This document shows, in pieces, positions 19,410-29,282 of a DNA stretch of 64,000 nucleotides; within the stretch, counting starts at the first letter, position 1; each line of letters begins with the position of its first letter. The notes below the pieces were generated by a model, which saw only the letters and a list, made by a program, of their open reading frames with translations, was not told where the DNA came from and did not search any database. This DNA comes from Thalassospiraceae bacterium LMO-SO8 (GTDB lineage: Bacteria; Pseudomonadota; Alphaproteobacteria; Rhodospirillales; Casp-alpha2), in assembly GCA_031655335.1 (NCBI GenBank), contig CP134226.1:992001-1056000 (forward strand). Reading direction: 5' to 3'. The translations under genes were made by a program, and so were the position numbers.

Positions 19410-19517
19410 GACAACGGACACGCGCCGCATCTATTGTTACAATCAATTAACGCGTCGGCGGCGCGCCGGGTTGTCGCCGTTCGCGCGCAAACCTCTGTCT
19501 GAGGAAGGAGGAAGGCA

Positions 19518-19673
19518 ATGGCGCCTTCGGAGACCGATACCCGCAAGCAAGAACTCCGCGCCTTCCTGTTCCTGACCGTGTTCCTGGCCCCCATCGTGTC
19601 CGTCGCCCTGGTCGGCGGGTTGGGCTTTTCCATCTGGATATATCAAATGTTCGCAGGACCGCCCGGGTCCTGA
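19518..19673 (+). CDS. napE: periplasmic nitrate reductase small membrane subunit NapE
   Basis: 51 residues. A polar N-terminus (SETDTRKQELRAF) is followed by one long membrane segment ending in GFSIWIYQMFAG, the pattern of NapE. GGAGGAAGGCA precedes the ATG. It is the first gene behind the FNR-type site, 44 bases ahead of napD, and co-transcribed with it. The exact role of NapE is not settled; it is a small inner-membrane protein of many alphaproteobacterial nap operons. Confidence 0.88.
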   Translation: MAPSETDTRKQELRAFLFLTVFLAPIVSVALVGGLGFSIWIYQMFAGPPGS

Positions 19674-19717
19674 CCCGGCCTCATCACAGCGGTTCCAACC
19701 ACCGGCGGGAGGAATTC

Positions 19718-20023
19718 ATGCTCGAAGGCAAGCAATCCATCATTTCACGCAGCCGTCGCGCGTTCATTCGCGGACGCACGACCCATGTCGCCAGCCTGCT
19801 GGTCCAGGCCTGGCCCGACGGCATCGCCGCGACCGAGGCCGCGTTGAACGCGATCCCCGGCGTCGAAAGTCACGGGACCGGCGGCCCCGGAAAACTGATC
19901 ATCACCGTCGATGTCGATGACGATACCGGCCTGGTCGAGACCGTGGCACGCATCGAGGCCGCTCCGGGCGTGATCATCGCGTCTCTGGTCTACCACCAGA
20001 TGGATGAGGGAGACGCGTCATGA
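19718..20023 (+). CDS. napD: NapA maturation chaperone NapD
   Basis: 101 residues, ferredoxin-like fold with [13 protein letters not shown] and the [20 protein letters not shown] stretch typical of NapD. It binds the twin-arginine signal of NapA and holds export back until the cofactor is inserted. GGGAGGAATTC precedes the start. The stop overlaps the napA start by four bases. Confidence 0.93.
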   Translation: MLEGKQSIISRSRRAFIRGRTTHVASLLVQAWPDGIAATEAALNAIPGVESHGTGGPGKLIITVDVDDDTGLVETVARIEAAPGVIIASLVYHQMDEGDAS

Positions 20024-22536
20024 GCGGGCCTAAGCTGACCCGGCGCGAATACATCAAGGCCCAGGCCGTGGCCGCCGCGATGGCGGCGGCAGGGCTGCCG
20101 GTTTCCGCCCTGGCATCCAACCTGCCGACCGCCGCCCAGGCAACCGAACTGCGCTGGTCCAAGGCCGCCTGCCGGTTCTGCGGCACGGGCTGCTCGGTCA
20201 TGGTCGGGGTCAAGGACGGCCGCGTGGTGGCGACCCACGGCGACGCCAAATCCGAGGTCAACCGGGGCCTCAACTGCGTGAAGGGCTATTTCCTGTCGAA
20301 GATCATGTACGGCGAGGACCGCCTGACGCGGCCCCTTCTGCGCATGAAGGACGGCAAGTTCGACAAGAACGGCGACTTCACGCCGATCACCTGGGACCAG
20401 GCCTTCGATATCATGGCCGAGAAATGGAAGGCCGCCATCGCCAAGACCAGGGACACGGACCAGATGCCGCCGGTCGGCATGTTCGGGTCCGGCCAGTGGA
20501 CCGTGTGGGAAGGCTATGCCGCGTCGAAGCTGATGAAGGCCGGGTTCCGGTCCAACCACATCGACCCCAACGCCCGCCACTGCATGGCGTCGGCGGTCGG
20601 CGGGTTCATGCGTACCTTCGGCATGGACGAGCCCATGGGCTGCTACGACGACATGGAGAACGCCGACGCGATCGTGCTGTGGGGCTCCAACATGGCGGAA
20701 ATGCACCCCATCCTATGGACCCGGGTGACCGACCGCCGGCTCAGCGCGCCGCACGTCAAGGTCGCCGTGCTGTCGACCTTCGAGCACCGCTGCTTCGACC
20801 TGGCCGACATCCCCATGGTGTTCACGCCGCAAACGGACTTGGCGATCCTCAACTTCATCGCCAACCACATCATCCAGACCGGGCGGGTGAACAAGGAGTT
20901 CACCGGCAAGCACGTGAACTTCCGCCTGGGGAACCCCGACATCGGCTACGGCCTCCGGCCCGAACACCCGTTGGAGAAAAACGCCAAGAACGCCAAGGAT
21001 GCCAACGGATCGAAGGCCATGTCGTTCGACGACTACGCCAAGTTCGTCGCCGACTACGACGTCGACAGCGTTTCCAAGCTGTCGGGCGTGCCCAAGGACA
21101 AGCTGATCGAACTGGCCGAACTTTACGCCGACCCGAAAACCAAGGTCACCTCGTTCTGGACCATGGGCTTCAACCAGCATACCCGCGGCGTGTGGGCCAA
21201 CAATCTGGTCTACAACATCCACCTTCTGACCGGAAAAATCTCCGAGCCCGGCAACAGCCCGTTTTCCCTGACCGGGCAGCCGTCGGCCTGCGGCACGGCG
21301 CGCGAGGTCGGCACGTTCTCGCACCGCCTGCCCGCCGATCTGGTGGTCGCCAAAAAGGCGCACCGCGACTTCGCGGAAAAGATCTGGAAGCTGCCGGAGG
21401 GCACGATCCCCGGCAAGAACGGCTTCCATGCCGTGTTGCAGAACCGCATGCTCAAGGACGGCAAGCTCAACTGCTACTGGGTCCAGTGCAACAACAACAT
21501 GCAGGCGGCGGCCAACATCAACGAAGAAGGCCTGCCCGGCTACCGCAACCCGGACAACTTCATCGTCGTGTCCGACGCCTATCCGACGGTGACCGCCCAG
21601 GCCGCCGACCTGATCCTGCCGACCGCCATGTGGGTGGAAAAGGAGGGGGCCTACGGCAACGCCGAACGGCGTACCCAGTTCTGGTACCAGCAGGTCAAGG
21701 CGCCGGGCGAGGCGCGATCCGACCTGTGGCAACTGGTCGAATTCTCGAAACGGTTCAAGGTCGAGGACGTCTGGCCCGCGAGCCTGATCGCCAAGAAGCC
21801 GGACATGAAGGGCAAGACGCTTTATGACGTGCTGTTCAGGAACGGCAACGTCGATAAATTCCCGCTGAGCCACGCCAGCCTGGAATTCGACAACGACGAA
21901 TCCAAGCATTTCGGCTTCTATCTGCAAAAAGGCCTGTTCGAGGAATACGCCACTTTCGGGCGCGGCCACGGCCACGACCTGGCACCCTTCGACATCTACC
22001 ATCAGGTGCGCGGCCTGCGCTGGCCCGTGGTCGACGGCAAGGAAACCAAGTGGCGCTACCGTGAAGGCACGGACCCCTACGTGAAGGCCGGCAAGGGCGT
22101 GGAATTCTACGGAAAACCCGATGGACGGGCCTGGATATTCGCCCTGCCCTACGAGCCCGCGGCGGAAAGCCCGGACAAGGAATACGACCTGTGGCTGGCC
22201 ACCGGCCGCGTGCTGGAACACTGGCATTCCGGGTCGATGACCCAGCGCGTGCCGGAACTGTACAAGGCGGTGCCCGACGCCAAGGTGTTCATGCACCCGG
22301 ACGACGCCAAGGCCCGCGGCCTGCGCCGCGGCGACGACGTGCGGGTGATTTCGCGCCGCGGCGAAATCAGGACCCGGGTGGAAACCCGGGGACGCAACAA
22401 GCCGCCCATGGGTCTGGTCTTCGTGCCCTGGTTCGACGCCAGCCAGTTGATCAACAAGGTCACGCTGGACGCCACGGATCCCATCTCCAAACAGACGGAT
22501 TACAAAAAATGCGCCATCAAGATCGTCAAGGCCTGA
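20020..22536 (+). CDS. napA: periplasmic nitrate reductase catalytic subunit NapA
   Basis: 838 residues. The N-terminus has a twin-arginine signal ([13 protein letters not shown]). A [4Fe-4S] site follows as CRFCGTGC with a fourth Cys in GLNCVKGYF. The Cys that binds molybdenum is in [13 protein letters not shown]. Bis-MGD binding regions run through the rest, ending with the C-terminal cap domain ([15 protein letters not shown]). It reduces nitrate to nitrite in the periplasm, taking electrons from NapC through NapB. Length and motifs are those of an intact enzyme. There is no napF or napGH here, so electrons most likely come from quinol through NapC. Confidence 0.97.
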   Translation: MSGPKLTRREYIKAQAVAAAMAAAGLPVSALASNLPTAAQATELRWSKAACRFCGTGCSVMVGVKDGRVVATHGDAKSEVNRGLNCVKGYFLSKIMYGEDRLTRPLLRMKDGKFDKNGDFTPITWDQAFDIMAEKWKAAIAKTRDTDQMPPVGMFGSGQWTVWEGYAASKLMKAGFRSNHIDPNARHCMASAVGGFMRTFGMDEPMGCYDDMENADAIVLWGSNMAEMHPILWTRVTDRRLSAPHVKVAVLSTFEHRCFDLADIPMVFTPQTDLAILNFIANHIIQTGRVNKEFTGKHVNFRLGNPDIGYGLRPEHPLEKNAKNAKDANGSKAMSFDDYAKFVADYDVDSVSKLSGVPKDKLIELAELYADPKTKVTSFWTMGFNQHTRGVWANNLVYNIHLLTGKISEPGNSPFSLTGQPSACGTAREVGTFSHRLPADLVVAKKAHRDFAEKIWKLPEGTIPGKNGFHAVLQNRMLKDGKLNCYWVQCNNNMQAAANINEEGLPGYRNPDNFIVVSDAYPTVTAQAADLILPTAMWVEKEGAYGNAERRTQFWYQQVKAPGEARSDLWQLVEFSKRFKVEDVWPASLIAKKPDMKGKTLYDVLFRNGNVDKFPLSHASLEFDNDESKHFGFYLQKGLFEEYATFGRGHGHDLAPFDIYHQVRGLRWPVVDGKETKWRYREGTDPYVKAGKGVEFYGKPDGRAWIFALPYEPAAESPDKEYDLWLATGRVLEHWHSGSMTQRVPELYKAVPDAKVFMHPDDAKARGLRRGDDVRVISRRGEIRTRVETRGRNKPPMGLVFVPWFDASQLINKVTLDATDPISKQTDYKKCAIKIVKA

Positions 22537-23009
22537 GCGCCCGCGCCGTTCTGCTGGCCTGTGCCGCCGTCCTGGCGACGGCCCTTGCCGCCGGCTCCGT
22601 GATCGCCGCCGACACCACGGCAACCCTGCGCAAGGACGACATCGCCGGCCAGAAAGCGCCGCCGCCGTTGGCCCGGGTGGAGAACCATGACCTCAAGCGG
22701 GCACGGAACTACCCGGAACAGCCGCCGACCATCCCGCATCAGATCCGCGACTATCAGATCGACCGCAACGTCAACAAATGCCTGACCTGCCATTCGCGCA
22801 CGGCGGTCGAACAGTCCCAGGCGCCGATGGTCAGCGTCACCCATTTCATGGACCGCGACGGACAGGTGCGGGGGGCCGTGTCGCCGCGCCGCTATTTCTG
22901 CCTGCAATGCCATGTGCCCCAGACCGACGCCAAGCCCCTGGTCGGCAATACCTTCCAGGATGTCGATGCGGTCATCCAGGAGGCCGTCCCGGGCCGCAAG
23001 GAGAACTAA
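22509..23009 (+). CDS. napB: diheme cytochrome c subunit NapB
   Basis: 166 residues. It has a signal peptide ([19 protein letters not shown]) and two haem-binding motifs, CLTCH and CLQCH, with the family stretch [13 protein letters not shown] between them. It passes electrons from NapC to NapA. The first ATG at 22509 lies 28 bases inside the end of napA and has only a weak ribosome binding site, so translation is probably coupled to napA. Confidence 0.93.
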   Translation: MRHQDRQGLSARAVLLACAAVLATALAAGSVIAADTTATLRKDDIAGQKAPPPLARVENHDLKRARNYPEQPPTIPHQIRDYQIDRNVNKCLTCHSRTAVEQSQAPMVSVTHFMDRDGQVRGAVSPRRYFCLQCHVPQTDAKPLVGNTFQDVDAVIQEAVPGRKEN

Positions 23010-23012
23010 GCC

Positions 23013-23603
23013 GTGGCCCTTCGCGACAGCGTCATCACCCTGTGGAAGACCCTGACGGGTCCGGCCAGGCATTTTTCCCTGGGCTTCCTGACCTTCGGCG
23101 GGTTCATCGCCGGGATCGTTTTCTGGGGCGGGTTCAACACCGCGCTGGAACTGACGAACACGGAAACCTTCTGCATTTCCTGCCACGAAATGCGCGACAA
23201 CGTGTATGCGGAGCTGAAAACGACCATCCACTACACCAATCGGTCCGGCGTCCGCGCAACCTGCCCGGATTGCCACGTGCCGCACCAATGGACGGACAAG
23301 ATCGCGCGCAAGATGCAGGCCTCGAAAGAAGTCTGGGGCAAGATTTTCGGCACCATCTCGACCCGCGACAAGTTCCTGGAAAAACGCCTGGAACTGGCGG
23401 GCCATGAGTGGGAGCGGCTGAAGGCCAACGATTCCCTGGAATGCCGCAACTGCCACAACTTCGAATTCATGGACTTCACGGCGCAGAGCAAGCGGGCCGC
23501 CGACCACCACGCACGGTTCCTCACCAACAAGGAAAAGACCTGCATCGACTGCCACAAGGGCATCGCGCATCGATTGCCGGACATGGCCGGAGTCGCAAAG
23601 TGA
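23013..23603 (+). CDS. napC: tetraheme quinol dehydrogenase NapC
   Basis: 196 residues from a GTG start. One N-terminal membrane anchor ([19 protein letters not shown]) is followed by four haem motifs: CISCH, CPDCH, CRNCH and CIDCH. It is a NapC/NirT-family protein that oxidises quinol at the membrane and feeds NapB. It lies three bases after napB and closes the operon. Confidence 0.95.
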   Translation: MALRDSVITLWKTLTGPARHFSLGFLTFGGFIAGIVFWGGFNTALELTNTETFCISCHEMRDNVYAELKTTIHYTNRSGVRATCPDCHVPHQWTDKIARKMQASKEVWGKIFGTISTRDKFLEKRLELAGHEWERLKANDSLECRNCHNFEFMDFTAQSKRAADHHARFLTNKEKTCIDCHKGIAHRLPDMAGVAK

Positions 23604-23706
23604 CGACGCCGGGCCGAAATTAAGGCGCGGCCCGCCGCCGCGACCTTTTCCCCGCCACGGTTCCAGCGCAGAATGGCGCCTCCGCAAACGAAACGGAGGA
23701 CCCGCC

Positions 23707-24564
23707 ATGTCCGCGTCGCCATCCCCGGAAGATCGCCTGTCAGACATCCTGTCTCCCGAACGGGGCGCCGTCGTCACGGGCGCGGCCAGCGGTATCGGCC
23801 TTGCCGCCGCCAAACGTTTCGCGGCGCTCGGCATGCATGTCTGCCTTGCCGACACGGACGAAGACGCCCTCGACCGGGCCCATGAAGAAGTCCGCGCCGC
23901 CGCCCAGGCCGGACGCGTCATGTCCATGGCCGTGGACGTCGCCGACCCGGACGCCGTGACGGCGCTGAAGGACCGGGTTCTGGATACCTTCGGCGGCGTC
24001 GCGCTGCTGATGAACAACGCGGTCGCCCGCCATTCGGGCGGCTGCCTGGATGAGCCGGACAACTGGCGGCGGACCATCGACGTCGGCCTGTTCGGCGTCA
24101 TCAACGGCTGTCAGGCCTTCGCCCCCGCCATGATCGCGGCGGGGGAACCGGCGATGATCGTCAACGTCGGCTCCAAGCAGGGCATCACCAACCCGCCCGG
24201 CCGCCCCCACTACAACGTCGCCAAGGCGGCGGTGAAGGCCTATACGGAATTGCTGCAGCATGAACTGCGGGGCGGCAACGGTGGCGGCGGCGACGTCACC
24301 GCCCATCTTCTGATCCCCGGCATGACCACGACCGGCGGGCGCGACCACAGACCGGGGGCCTGGTGGCCGGACCAGGTCGTCGACTTCATGCAGGACGCCT
24401 TGCGGCGGGGCGATTTCTACATCCTCTGCCCCGACGGCGAGGTGACGCCGGAAATGGACGCCAAACGGATCCTCTGGGCGGCCCACGACATCACCGAGAA
24501 CCGTCCGCCCCTGACCCGCTGGCATCCGGATTTCAAGGCCGCCTTCGACACCTTCGAACCCTGA
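23707..24564 (+). CDS. short-chain dehydrogenase/reductase
   Basis: 285 residues, Rossmann fold. The cofactor loop is TGAASGIG, the structural motif is NNAV (usually NNAG), and the active site is Ser in NVGSKQG with YNVAK. The aspartate after the second strand (LADTDED) suggests NAD rather than NADP. The substrate is unknown. It stands about 100 bases after napC on the same strand with its own AACGGAGGA ribosome binding site. No functional link with nitrate reduction is evident. Confidence 0.88.
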   Translation: MSASPSPEDRLSDILSPERGAVVTGAASGIGLAAAKRFAALGMHVCLADTDEDALDRAHEEVRAAAQAGRVMSMAVDVADPDAVTALKDRVLDTFGGVALLMNNAVARHSGGCLDEPDNWRRTIDVGLFGVINGCQAFAPAMIAAGEPAMIVNVGSKQGITNPPGRPHYNVAKAAVKAYTELLQHELRGGNGGGGDVTAHLLIPGMTTTGGRDHRPGAWWPDQVVDFMQDALRRGDFYILCPDGEVTPEMDAKRILWAAHDITENRPPLTRWHPDFKAAFDTFEP

Positions 24565-24669
24565 CCGCCGCCGCCCGGTCCTTCGTCATAAAATGGCCAT
24601 GGTGCGGCGTTGGATTAGCCTCCCCGCGCGCCGGAACCGGCCGGGGCGCGACCGAACGGGAGAGTTACC

Positions 24670-25188
24670 ATGCGCAAAATCCACCCCCTCGCCCTCGCCC
24701 TGTCCTGCGCCGCCGCGCTGTTTACAGCCGATGCCGCCCAAGCCGCCACGGTGACCGTCACCATGCACAAGGCCACGACCGGCGGCCCCGGCAAGGACCT
24801 CGGCACGATCGCCTTCGAGGATACCTCTCAAGGCATGGCGATCACGCCCAGATTGATGGGATTGCAGGAAGGCCTGCACGGCTTCCATGTGGATGAGTTT
24901 CCAAACTGCGCCGCCAAGAAAAAGAACAGCATAGCCGTGCCCGCCCTGGCCGCCGGAAACCCGCTGGGCGCGGATCAGCCCGGCAAGGGCCATCCGGGCG
25001 ACTTGCCGGGGCTGTACGTCCATTACGACGGCGCCGCCTATACCCCGACCGTGGCCCCCGCCATGAAGACGGCGGATTTGATCGGTCATGCCATCGTCAT
25101 CGACGCCCTTGGCCCCGCGTATCGGGACGCCCCCAAGCCTGTGGGCGGCGCCATTCTGCGCGTCGCCTGCGGCGTGGTGACGCACTGA
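24670..25188 (+). CDS. Cu/Zn superoxide dismutase-like protein lacking copper ligands
   Basis: 172 residues with a signal peptide and the whole length of a periplasmic Cu/Zn SOD. Aligned with the neighbour at 25300-25824, GFHVHE has become GFHVDE, the HFDP segment with the bridging His is replaced by Asn/Pro-rich sequence, and HAGGDTYSD reads DALGPAYRD. Only the first Cu-site His and the GHPGDLP pair (Zn-site His and Asp) remain. Both structural Cys are kept (FPNC, RVACGV). Catalysis is therefore unlikely. The reading frame and fold are preserved, so it may be a structural, chaperone or metal-carrying relative rather than a decaying gene. Confidence 0.85.
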   Translation: MRKIHPLALALSCAAALFTADAAQAATVTVTMHKATTGGPGKDLGTIAFEDTSQGMAITPRLMGLQEGLHGFHVDEFPNCAAKKKNSIAVPALAAGNPLGADQPGKGHPGDLPGLYVHYDGAAYTPTVAPAMKTADLIGHAIVIDALGPAYRDAPKPVGGAILRVACGVVTH

Positions 25189-25219
25189 CTACCCGGGCCC
25201 GGCATCCCGGCGAATTCCG

Positions 25220-25285
25220 TTGAAAAAAGCCCAGATCGGCCCCACATCAAGGGCAGCCCGGCACGATGACCGGGCCTTTTTTCAA
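25220..25285 (+). terminator. terminator with competing inverted repeat before sodC
   Basis: GCCCGG (25256-25261) and CCGGGC (25270-25275) form a stem followed by six T (25277-25282): a classical terminator ending 18 bases before the sodC start. TTGAAAAAAGCCC at 25220-25232 is complementary to 25272-25285, so a larger alternative pairing could displace the terminator stem. Confidence 0.65.
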
Positions 25286-25299
25286 GCGGGAGGCAAACC

Positions 25300-25824
25300 A
25301 TGAAGACATACCTTGCGGCCGCCGCGGCCGTCCTGATGATTTCCGGCGCGGCTCAGGCCGCGACGGTCACCGTGACCATGCACCAGACCTCGGCCAACGG
25401 CGTCGGGCCCATCATGGGCACGATCGAATTCCAGGACACGGCGCGCGGCCTGCGCATCCTGCCCAACCTGTCGGGCCTGAGCGAGGGCCAGCACGGTTTC
25501 CACGTCCATGAACATCCCAGCTGCGAGCACAAGGAAAAGGACGGCAAGCACGTGCCGGGCCTAGCCGCGGGCGGGCATTTCGATCCCGCGAACACGGGCA
25601 AGCACCTGGGCCCCAACGGCGACGGGCACCTGGGCGACCTGCCCGTGCTGTACGTCGCGGCAGACGGAACGGCGACCCGCGACAGCTATGCCTCACGCCT
25701 GAAGACCTCGGACCTGGAGGGCCGCTCGATCATGATCCATGCCGGTGGCGACACCTATTCCGACACCCCGGCGCCCTTGGGCGGCGGCGGGGCGCGGGCC
25801 GCCTGCGGCGTGGTTGTCTACTAG
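25300..25824 (+). CDS. sodC: periplasmic Cu/Zn superoxide dismutase
   Basis: 174 residues with signal peptide (AAAAAVLMISGAAQA). All ligands are visible: GFHVHEHPSC (two Cu His), GGHFDP (bridging His), KHLGPNGDGHLGDLP (Zn His, His, Asp) and HAGGDTYSD (last Cu His). Disulphide Cys occur in HPSC and AACGV. It converts superoxide to peroxide and oxygen in the periplasm. GGGAGG precedes the start. It is the active half of a tandem pair with the ligand-poor copy at 24670-25188, and expression must pass or bypass the terminator just upstream. Confidence 0.95.
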   Translation: MKTYLAAAAAVLMISGAAQAATVTVTMHQTSANGVGPIMGTIEFQDTARGLRILPNLSGLSEGQHGFHVHEHPSCEHKEKDGKHVPGLAAGGHFDPANTGKHLGPNGDGHLGDLPVLYVAADGTATRDSYASRLKTSDLEGRSIMIHAGGDTYSDTPAPLGGGGARAACGVVVY

Positions 25825-25839
25825 CAGCCCGGCGTCAGG

Positions 25840-26619
25840 CTAGCCGCGTCCGATCCAGGGCATCTTGGTCGCCTGGATGGTGAGGAACTGCACCGTCGTG
25901 TCCATGGGCAGGTTGGCCATGAACACGACGGCCTCGCCGACATGTTCGGCCGGCATGCGCGGCTCCACCTTCAGGCTGCCGTCGGACTGCTTCACCCCAT
26001 GGCCCTGGGCCATGCGTTCGGTCATCGGCGACACGGCGTTGCCGATGTCGATCTGGCTGACCGCGATGTCGTATTTGCGCCCGTCCAACGCCGCCGTCTT
26101 GGTCAGCCCCGTCACCGCATGCTTGGTCGCCGTATAGGGAATGGAATCGGGCCGGGGCGCATGGGCCGAGATCGAACCGTTGTTGATGATGCGCCCCCCC
26201 ATGGGCGACTGCGCCTTCATCACCCGGAAGGCTTCCTGAATGCACAGGAACACCCCGGTCAGATTGACGTCGACGACGCGCTTCCAATCCGCGACTTCCA
26301 GGTCCTCCAACAGAATTCCCGGCGCATTGGCGCCGGCGTTGTTGAAGATCACGTCGACCCGGCCATGGGCGTCCGTGGTCGCCTTGAACATGGCCTTGAT
26401 CGCGTCCGGATCGGTCACGTCCGTGGGCTGAACCAGGGCCCGGCCGCCGGCGTCGCCCGCAAGGGCCTTGGTTTCCTCCAGCATGTCGCCGCGGCGGCCG
26501 GCCAGGGTCACCGAATAGCCGTCGGCGAGCAGCGCCAGGGCGGCGGCTCGGCCGACGCCGGTGCCGGCCCCCGTGACGATGGCGATCTTGGATGCGGGAG
26601 TATGGGATTGCGGGCTCAT
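25840..26619 (-). CDS. short-chain dehydrogenase/reductase
   Basis: 259 residues. Motifs are TGAGTGVG (cofactor loop), NNAGAN, Ser in NNGSISAH and YTATK. An Arg pair after the second strand (LAGRRGD) suggests NADP use. The C-terminal region [21 protein letters not shown] fits the classical SDR family of 3-oxoacyl or sugar reductases, but the substrate is open. GGAGA precedes the start. Convergent with sodC, 15 bases from its stop. Confidence 0.88.
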   Translation of the reverse strand: MSPQSHTPASKIAIVTGAGTGVGRAAALALLADGYSVTLAGRRGDMLEETKALAGDAGGRALVQPTDVTDPDAIKAMFKATTDAHGRVDVIFNNAGANAPGILLEDLEVADWKRVVDVNLTGVFLCIQEAFRVMKAQSPMGGRIINNGSISAHAPRPDSIPYTATKHAVTGLTKTAALDGRKYDIAVSQIDIGNAVSPMTERMAQGHGVKQSDGSLKVEPRMPAEHVGEAVVFMANLPMDTTVQFLTIQATKMPWIGRG

Positions 26620-26717
26620 GGAACGTCTCCTGGATGCAGATCTTGATGCAGATCATTTTTTGGGATGTGATAGGTTTATAGACTACCGCCCACCGACGAA
26701 CAGAGAGATTCGATACC

Positions 26718-27221
26718 ATGACCTACTCACTCGATGCCTTCGCCAAGGATCTGAAACAGGTTCTGACCCAGGGGCAGAGCCCCGCCCAGCTTGAGGAAAG
26801 CCGCAAGCTTGTGGAAAAGGCGCTGAAGGATCCCGGGTTCGTCAAAGCCAACCTGGGCGATGACGCCGAAGGCGAGCGCAAGATCGTTTATGAAGACCCG
26901 GACCTGGGATTCTGCATCCTGACCCATGTGTACAAGGGCGCCAAAACCGGCAACCCACACGACCATGGCCCGTCCTGGGCCATCTACGGCCAGGCCTTCG
27001 GCGAGACCAAGATGACGGAATACGACATTGTCGAGCCGCCCCAGGGCGACAAGCCCGGCAAGGTCAAGGAGCGCGAAAGCTACAAGATGGTCCCGGGCGA
27101 TGCCCGCGTGTATCAGGTCGGCGACGTGCACTGCCCGGAACGCCACAGCGAAACCCGCCTGATCCGCATTGAGGGCATGAACATGAACGGCGTCAAGCGC
27201 ACGCCCCTGGTGCCCGCCTGA
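26718..27221 (+). CDS. cupin-fold protein, cysteine-dioxygenase-like
   Basis: 167 residues. A helical N-terminus leads into a cupin barrel with GNPHDHGPSWAIYGQAFGETK (first motif: two His and a later Glu) and a second-motif His in QVGDVHCPERH. Proteins with this HDHG pattern are predicted Fe-dependent dioxygenases related to cysteine dioxygenase. The substrate is not known. It is divergent from the SDR gene upstream. Confidence 0.7.
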   Translation: MTYSLDAFAKDLKQVLTQGQSPAQLEESRKLVEKALKDPGFVKANLGDDAEGERKIVYEDPDLGFCILTHVYKGAKTGNPHDHGPSWAIYGQAFGETKMTEYDIVEPPQGDKPGKVKERESYKMVPGDARVYQVGDVHCPERHSETRLIRIEGMNMNGVKRTPLVPA

Positions 27222-27240
27222 TTGAGGCCAAGCGGGCGGC

Positions 27241-27474
27241 CTAACGGTCGCTCGACTGGATGCCCTGCAATTTTTCCAGGCTGTCCGACGTCAACTGTAG
27301 CGATACGTTGCCGACGGCGGAACGAATGATCAGATCGACGAACCATACGCCGGGCGTCAGTTCCTGCGGCGTGCCGATGTCGATACCGACCACGTCTTCG
27401 ATGTCGATGGACAGGTTCTTGTTGTCGTGAAACGAGATGGCGGCGACGGTTTTTTTCGTTTCGGCGCTTGTCAT
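27241..27474 (-). CDS. hypothetical 77-residue protein
   Basis: No family is recognised. A single small domain rich in strands (TVAAISFHDNKNLSID, GVWFVDLIIRS, GNVSLQLTSDS), no Cys, no signal or membrane segment. The ATG at 27474 is preceded by GGACCTGCCC, a weak site. Compositional fit with its neighbours is good, so it is likely real. It converges on the cupin gene. Confidence 0.6.
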   Translation of the reverse strand: MTSAETKKTVAAISFHDNKNLSIDIEDVVGIDIGTPQELTPGVWFVDLIIRSAVGNVSLQLTSDSLEKLQGIQSSDR

Positions 27475-27629
27475 GGGCAGGTCCTCGGGTCACTTGTGTG
27501 TACGGTCGGCGAGCCGATAGGAGCAGCCGACAGGGGTCGGACAGCGGACAGCTTGCCTGCGCCGCGCCGCCGCCGCAACCCGTCATTGGCCTAAAAATTA
27601 CGGTATCCGCCGCGTCAAACCCGGCGGGA

Positions 27630-28709
27630 TCAGCCGAGAACGGCCTGGGCCAGCACCCCGGCCAGCAGCGATCCGGCCAGCCCGAGCACGATGTACCACA
27701 GGAAGGTTGGCCGCTTGACCAGGGCCCAGACGGCCATGGCGGCGGGAATGGAGGTGACCCCGCCCGCGATCATGAAGGCCATGGCCGGACCCGGCGCCAT
27801 GCCCAGGTCCATCAGTCCGTCAATGGTGGGGATCGCCGCGAAGCCGTTGAGGTAGGCCGGCACCCCGACCGCCACGGCGGCCGGAATGGTCCACCATTCG
27901 CCACCGCCGAGCCAGCGCCCGACCTGATCGGCGGGGATATAGGCGACCATCAGGCTTTCGATCAGGAAGGCCAGGGTCAGCCACTTGAACAGGAACCAGC
28001 CGGTTGTCCAGCTTTCGTCCCGGAACAAGGTCATCCGTTCGGGCTGACGCCAGAACCCCCATTCCACGGGTGCGCCGGCCAATGCCTTCTTGCGCGCGCC
28101 GCAGCATGACGTGACCGCCCCCTTCAGAGGATCGGCAAAGGCGCCCCGGGCGACCAGGACGTGCGTGCCGTAACCCGCGCCCAGGCCCATGACCACCGCG
28201 GCGGCGGCCTTGAACAGGGTGAACGGCAGGCCGAACACGGCCGCCATCAGGATGAAGATCTGCGGGTCCATCAGCGGCGAAGCGATCCAGAACGCCATGA
28301 CCGGCGCCAACGGCACCCCGGCCGCCAGCAGCCCGGCGATGATCGGCACGACCCCACAGGAACAGAAGGGGGAAAAGGCGCCGACAAGAGCCGCCAGGAA
28401 GATCGCCGTCATGGGCCGGCTGGTGAACGCGCGGGCGATCTGGCGGTCCAGGCCGGTGGCCTTGGTCCAGGCGGCGGCCAACACCGACATCAGAAAGAAG
28501 GGGGCGATGAACCCGTAGGCATCGGCGACGAACAGGATGCTGGCGGCGGCCTGATCCCGGTTGAGGACGGCAAGCAGCGCAAGTCCGGCCAGGATGACCA
28601 GTAGCACGCGGTCGGCCCGCTTCAGTCGATCCAGAACGCCGGGCCGGGCCGAAGGGGCGGGCTGTTCGGTGGGGGATTGCAACGGGGGGGTGAGGATGGT
28701 TTCGCTCAT
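27630..28709 (-). CDS. permease of the DUF318/UPF0718 (ArsP-like) family
   Basis: 359 residues with about eight to ten membrane segments. The family core FSPFCSCGVVPI is present, with a second Cys pair in VTSCCGARKK in the central cytoplasmic loop. Family members export organoarsenicals or are of unknown specificity. The ArsR-type regulator gene lies 16 bases upstream on the same strand, which supports a metal(loid)-linked transport role. No arsenate reductase or methyltransferase is nearby. Confidence 0.85.
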   Translation of the reverse strand: MSETILTPPLQSPTEQPAPSARPGVLDRLKRADRVLLVILAGLALLAVLNRDQAAASILFVADAYGFIAPFFLMSVLAAAWTKATGLDRQIARAFTSRPMTAIFLAALVGAFSPFCSCGVVPIIAGLLAAGVPLAPVMAFWIASPLMDPQIFILMAAVFGLPFTLFKAAAAVVMGLGAGYGTHVLVARGAFADPLKGAVTSCCGARKKALAGAPVEWGFWRQPERMTLFRDESWTTGWFLFKWLTLAFLIESLMVAYIPADQVGRWLGGGEWWTIPAAVAVGVPAYLNGFAAIPTIDGLMDLGMAPGPAMAFMIAGGVTSIPAAMAVWALVKRPTFLWYIVLGLAGSLLAGVLAQAVLG

Positions 28710-28725
28710 CGCGGGTCTCTTGTCG

Positions 28726-29097
28726 TCAGGGGGTGGCGGTTTTGGCGGACGGCGCGGTGCAGGTCGTCGTGACGCCCGTGCAGCATTCGTCGGCGAGAAA
28801 GCCGATCAGGCCGTGCATGGCGGCGAAGTTGGCGCGGCAGCGCAGGGTACGGCCCTCCCGCGACTGATCGACCAGTCCCGCCCAGACCAGGCGGGATACG
28901 TGGTGCGACAAGGTCGAGCCGGGAATCTGCAAATGTTCCTGAATATCGCCGACGGCGAGGCCGTCCTCCCCCGCCTTGACCAGCAGGCGGAAGGCGAGAA
29001 GGCGGTGCGGGTTGCCCAGTTCGGCAAGCTGTCTGGCGGCGAGTTCCGTATCCATGGCGTGCAGTTTAAGGCGATCATCCGCCTTTTGCAACGACAT
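28726..29097 (-). CDS. ArsR/SmtB-family metalloregulator
   Basis: Winged-helix repressor of up to 123 residues. LAELGNPHRLLAFRLLVKAG and the recognition region IPGSTLSHHVSRLVWAGL are characteristic. A C-terminal CC pair (DECCTG) and a further Cys (TTTC) are candidate metalloid ligands; the usual CVC in the recognition helix is absent. Two starts are possible: 29097, which overlaps the operator-like palindrome and lacks a ribosome binding site, or 29055. It probably controls itself and the permease gene downstream. Confidence 0.85.
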   Translation of the reverse strand: MSLQKADDRLKLHAMDTELAARQLAELGNPHRLLAFRLLVKAGEDGLAVGDIQEHLQIPGSTLSHHVSRLVWAGLVDQSREGRTLRCRANFAAMHGLIGFLADECCTGVTTTCTAPSAKTATP

Positions 29098-29116
29098 TTC
29101 TAGAATTATCGAAATG
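29095..29116. promoter_or_regulatory. putative ArsR operator
   Basis: An imperfect 22-base palindrome with perfect CATTTC/GAAATG arms around an AT-rich centre. It lies at the 5' end of the regulator gene, where autorepression sites of this family are normally found. The GATAAT inside it on the minus strand could be the -10 element. Confidence 0.5.
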
Positions 29117-29282
29117 ATATGAAAGCCCCCGAATATCCATCAATTCCGGGCCATACATCCATGACTTGCGATCAGGTAGACCTAGGCCTTTCGGCTAATG
29201 TAAACAGTGACGAATTCATGACATCATACAAAGGTAAGCCCGGCGGATCGCCGCAATTTGACCGGGCAGAGAAGGCGCATTC

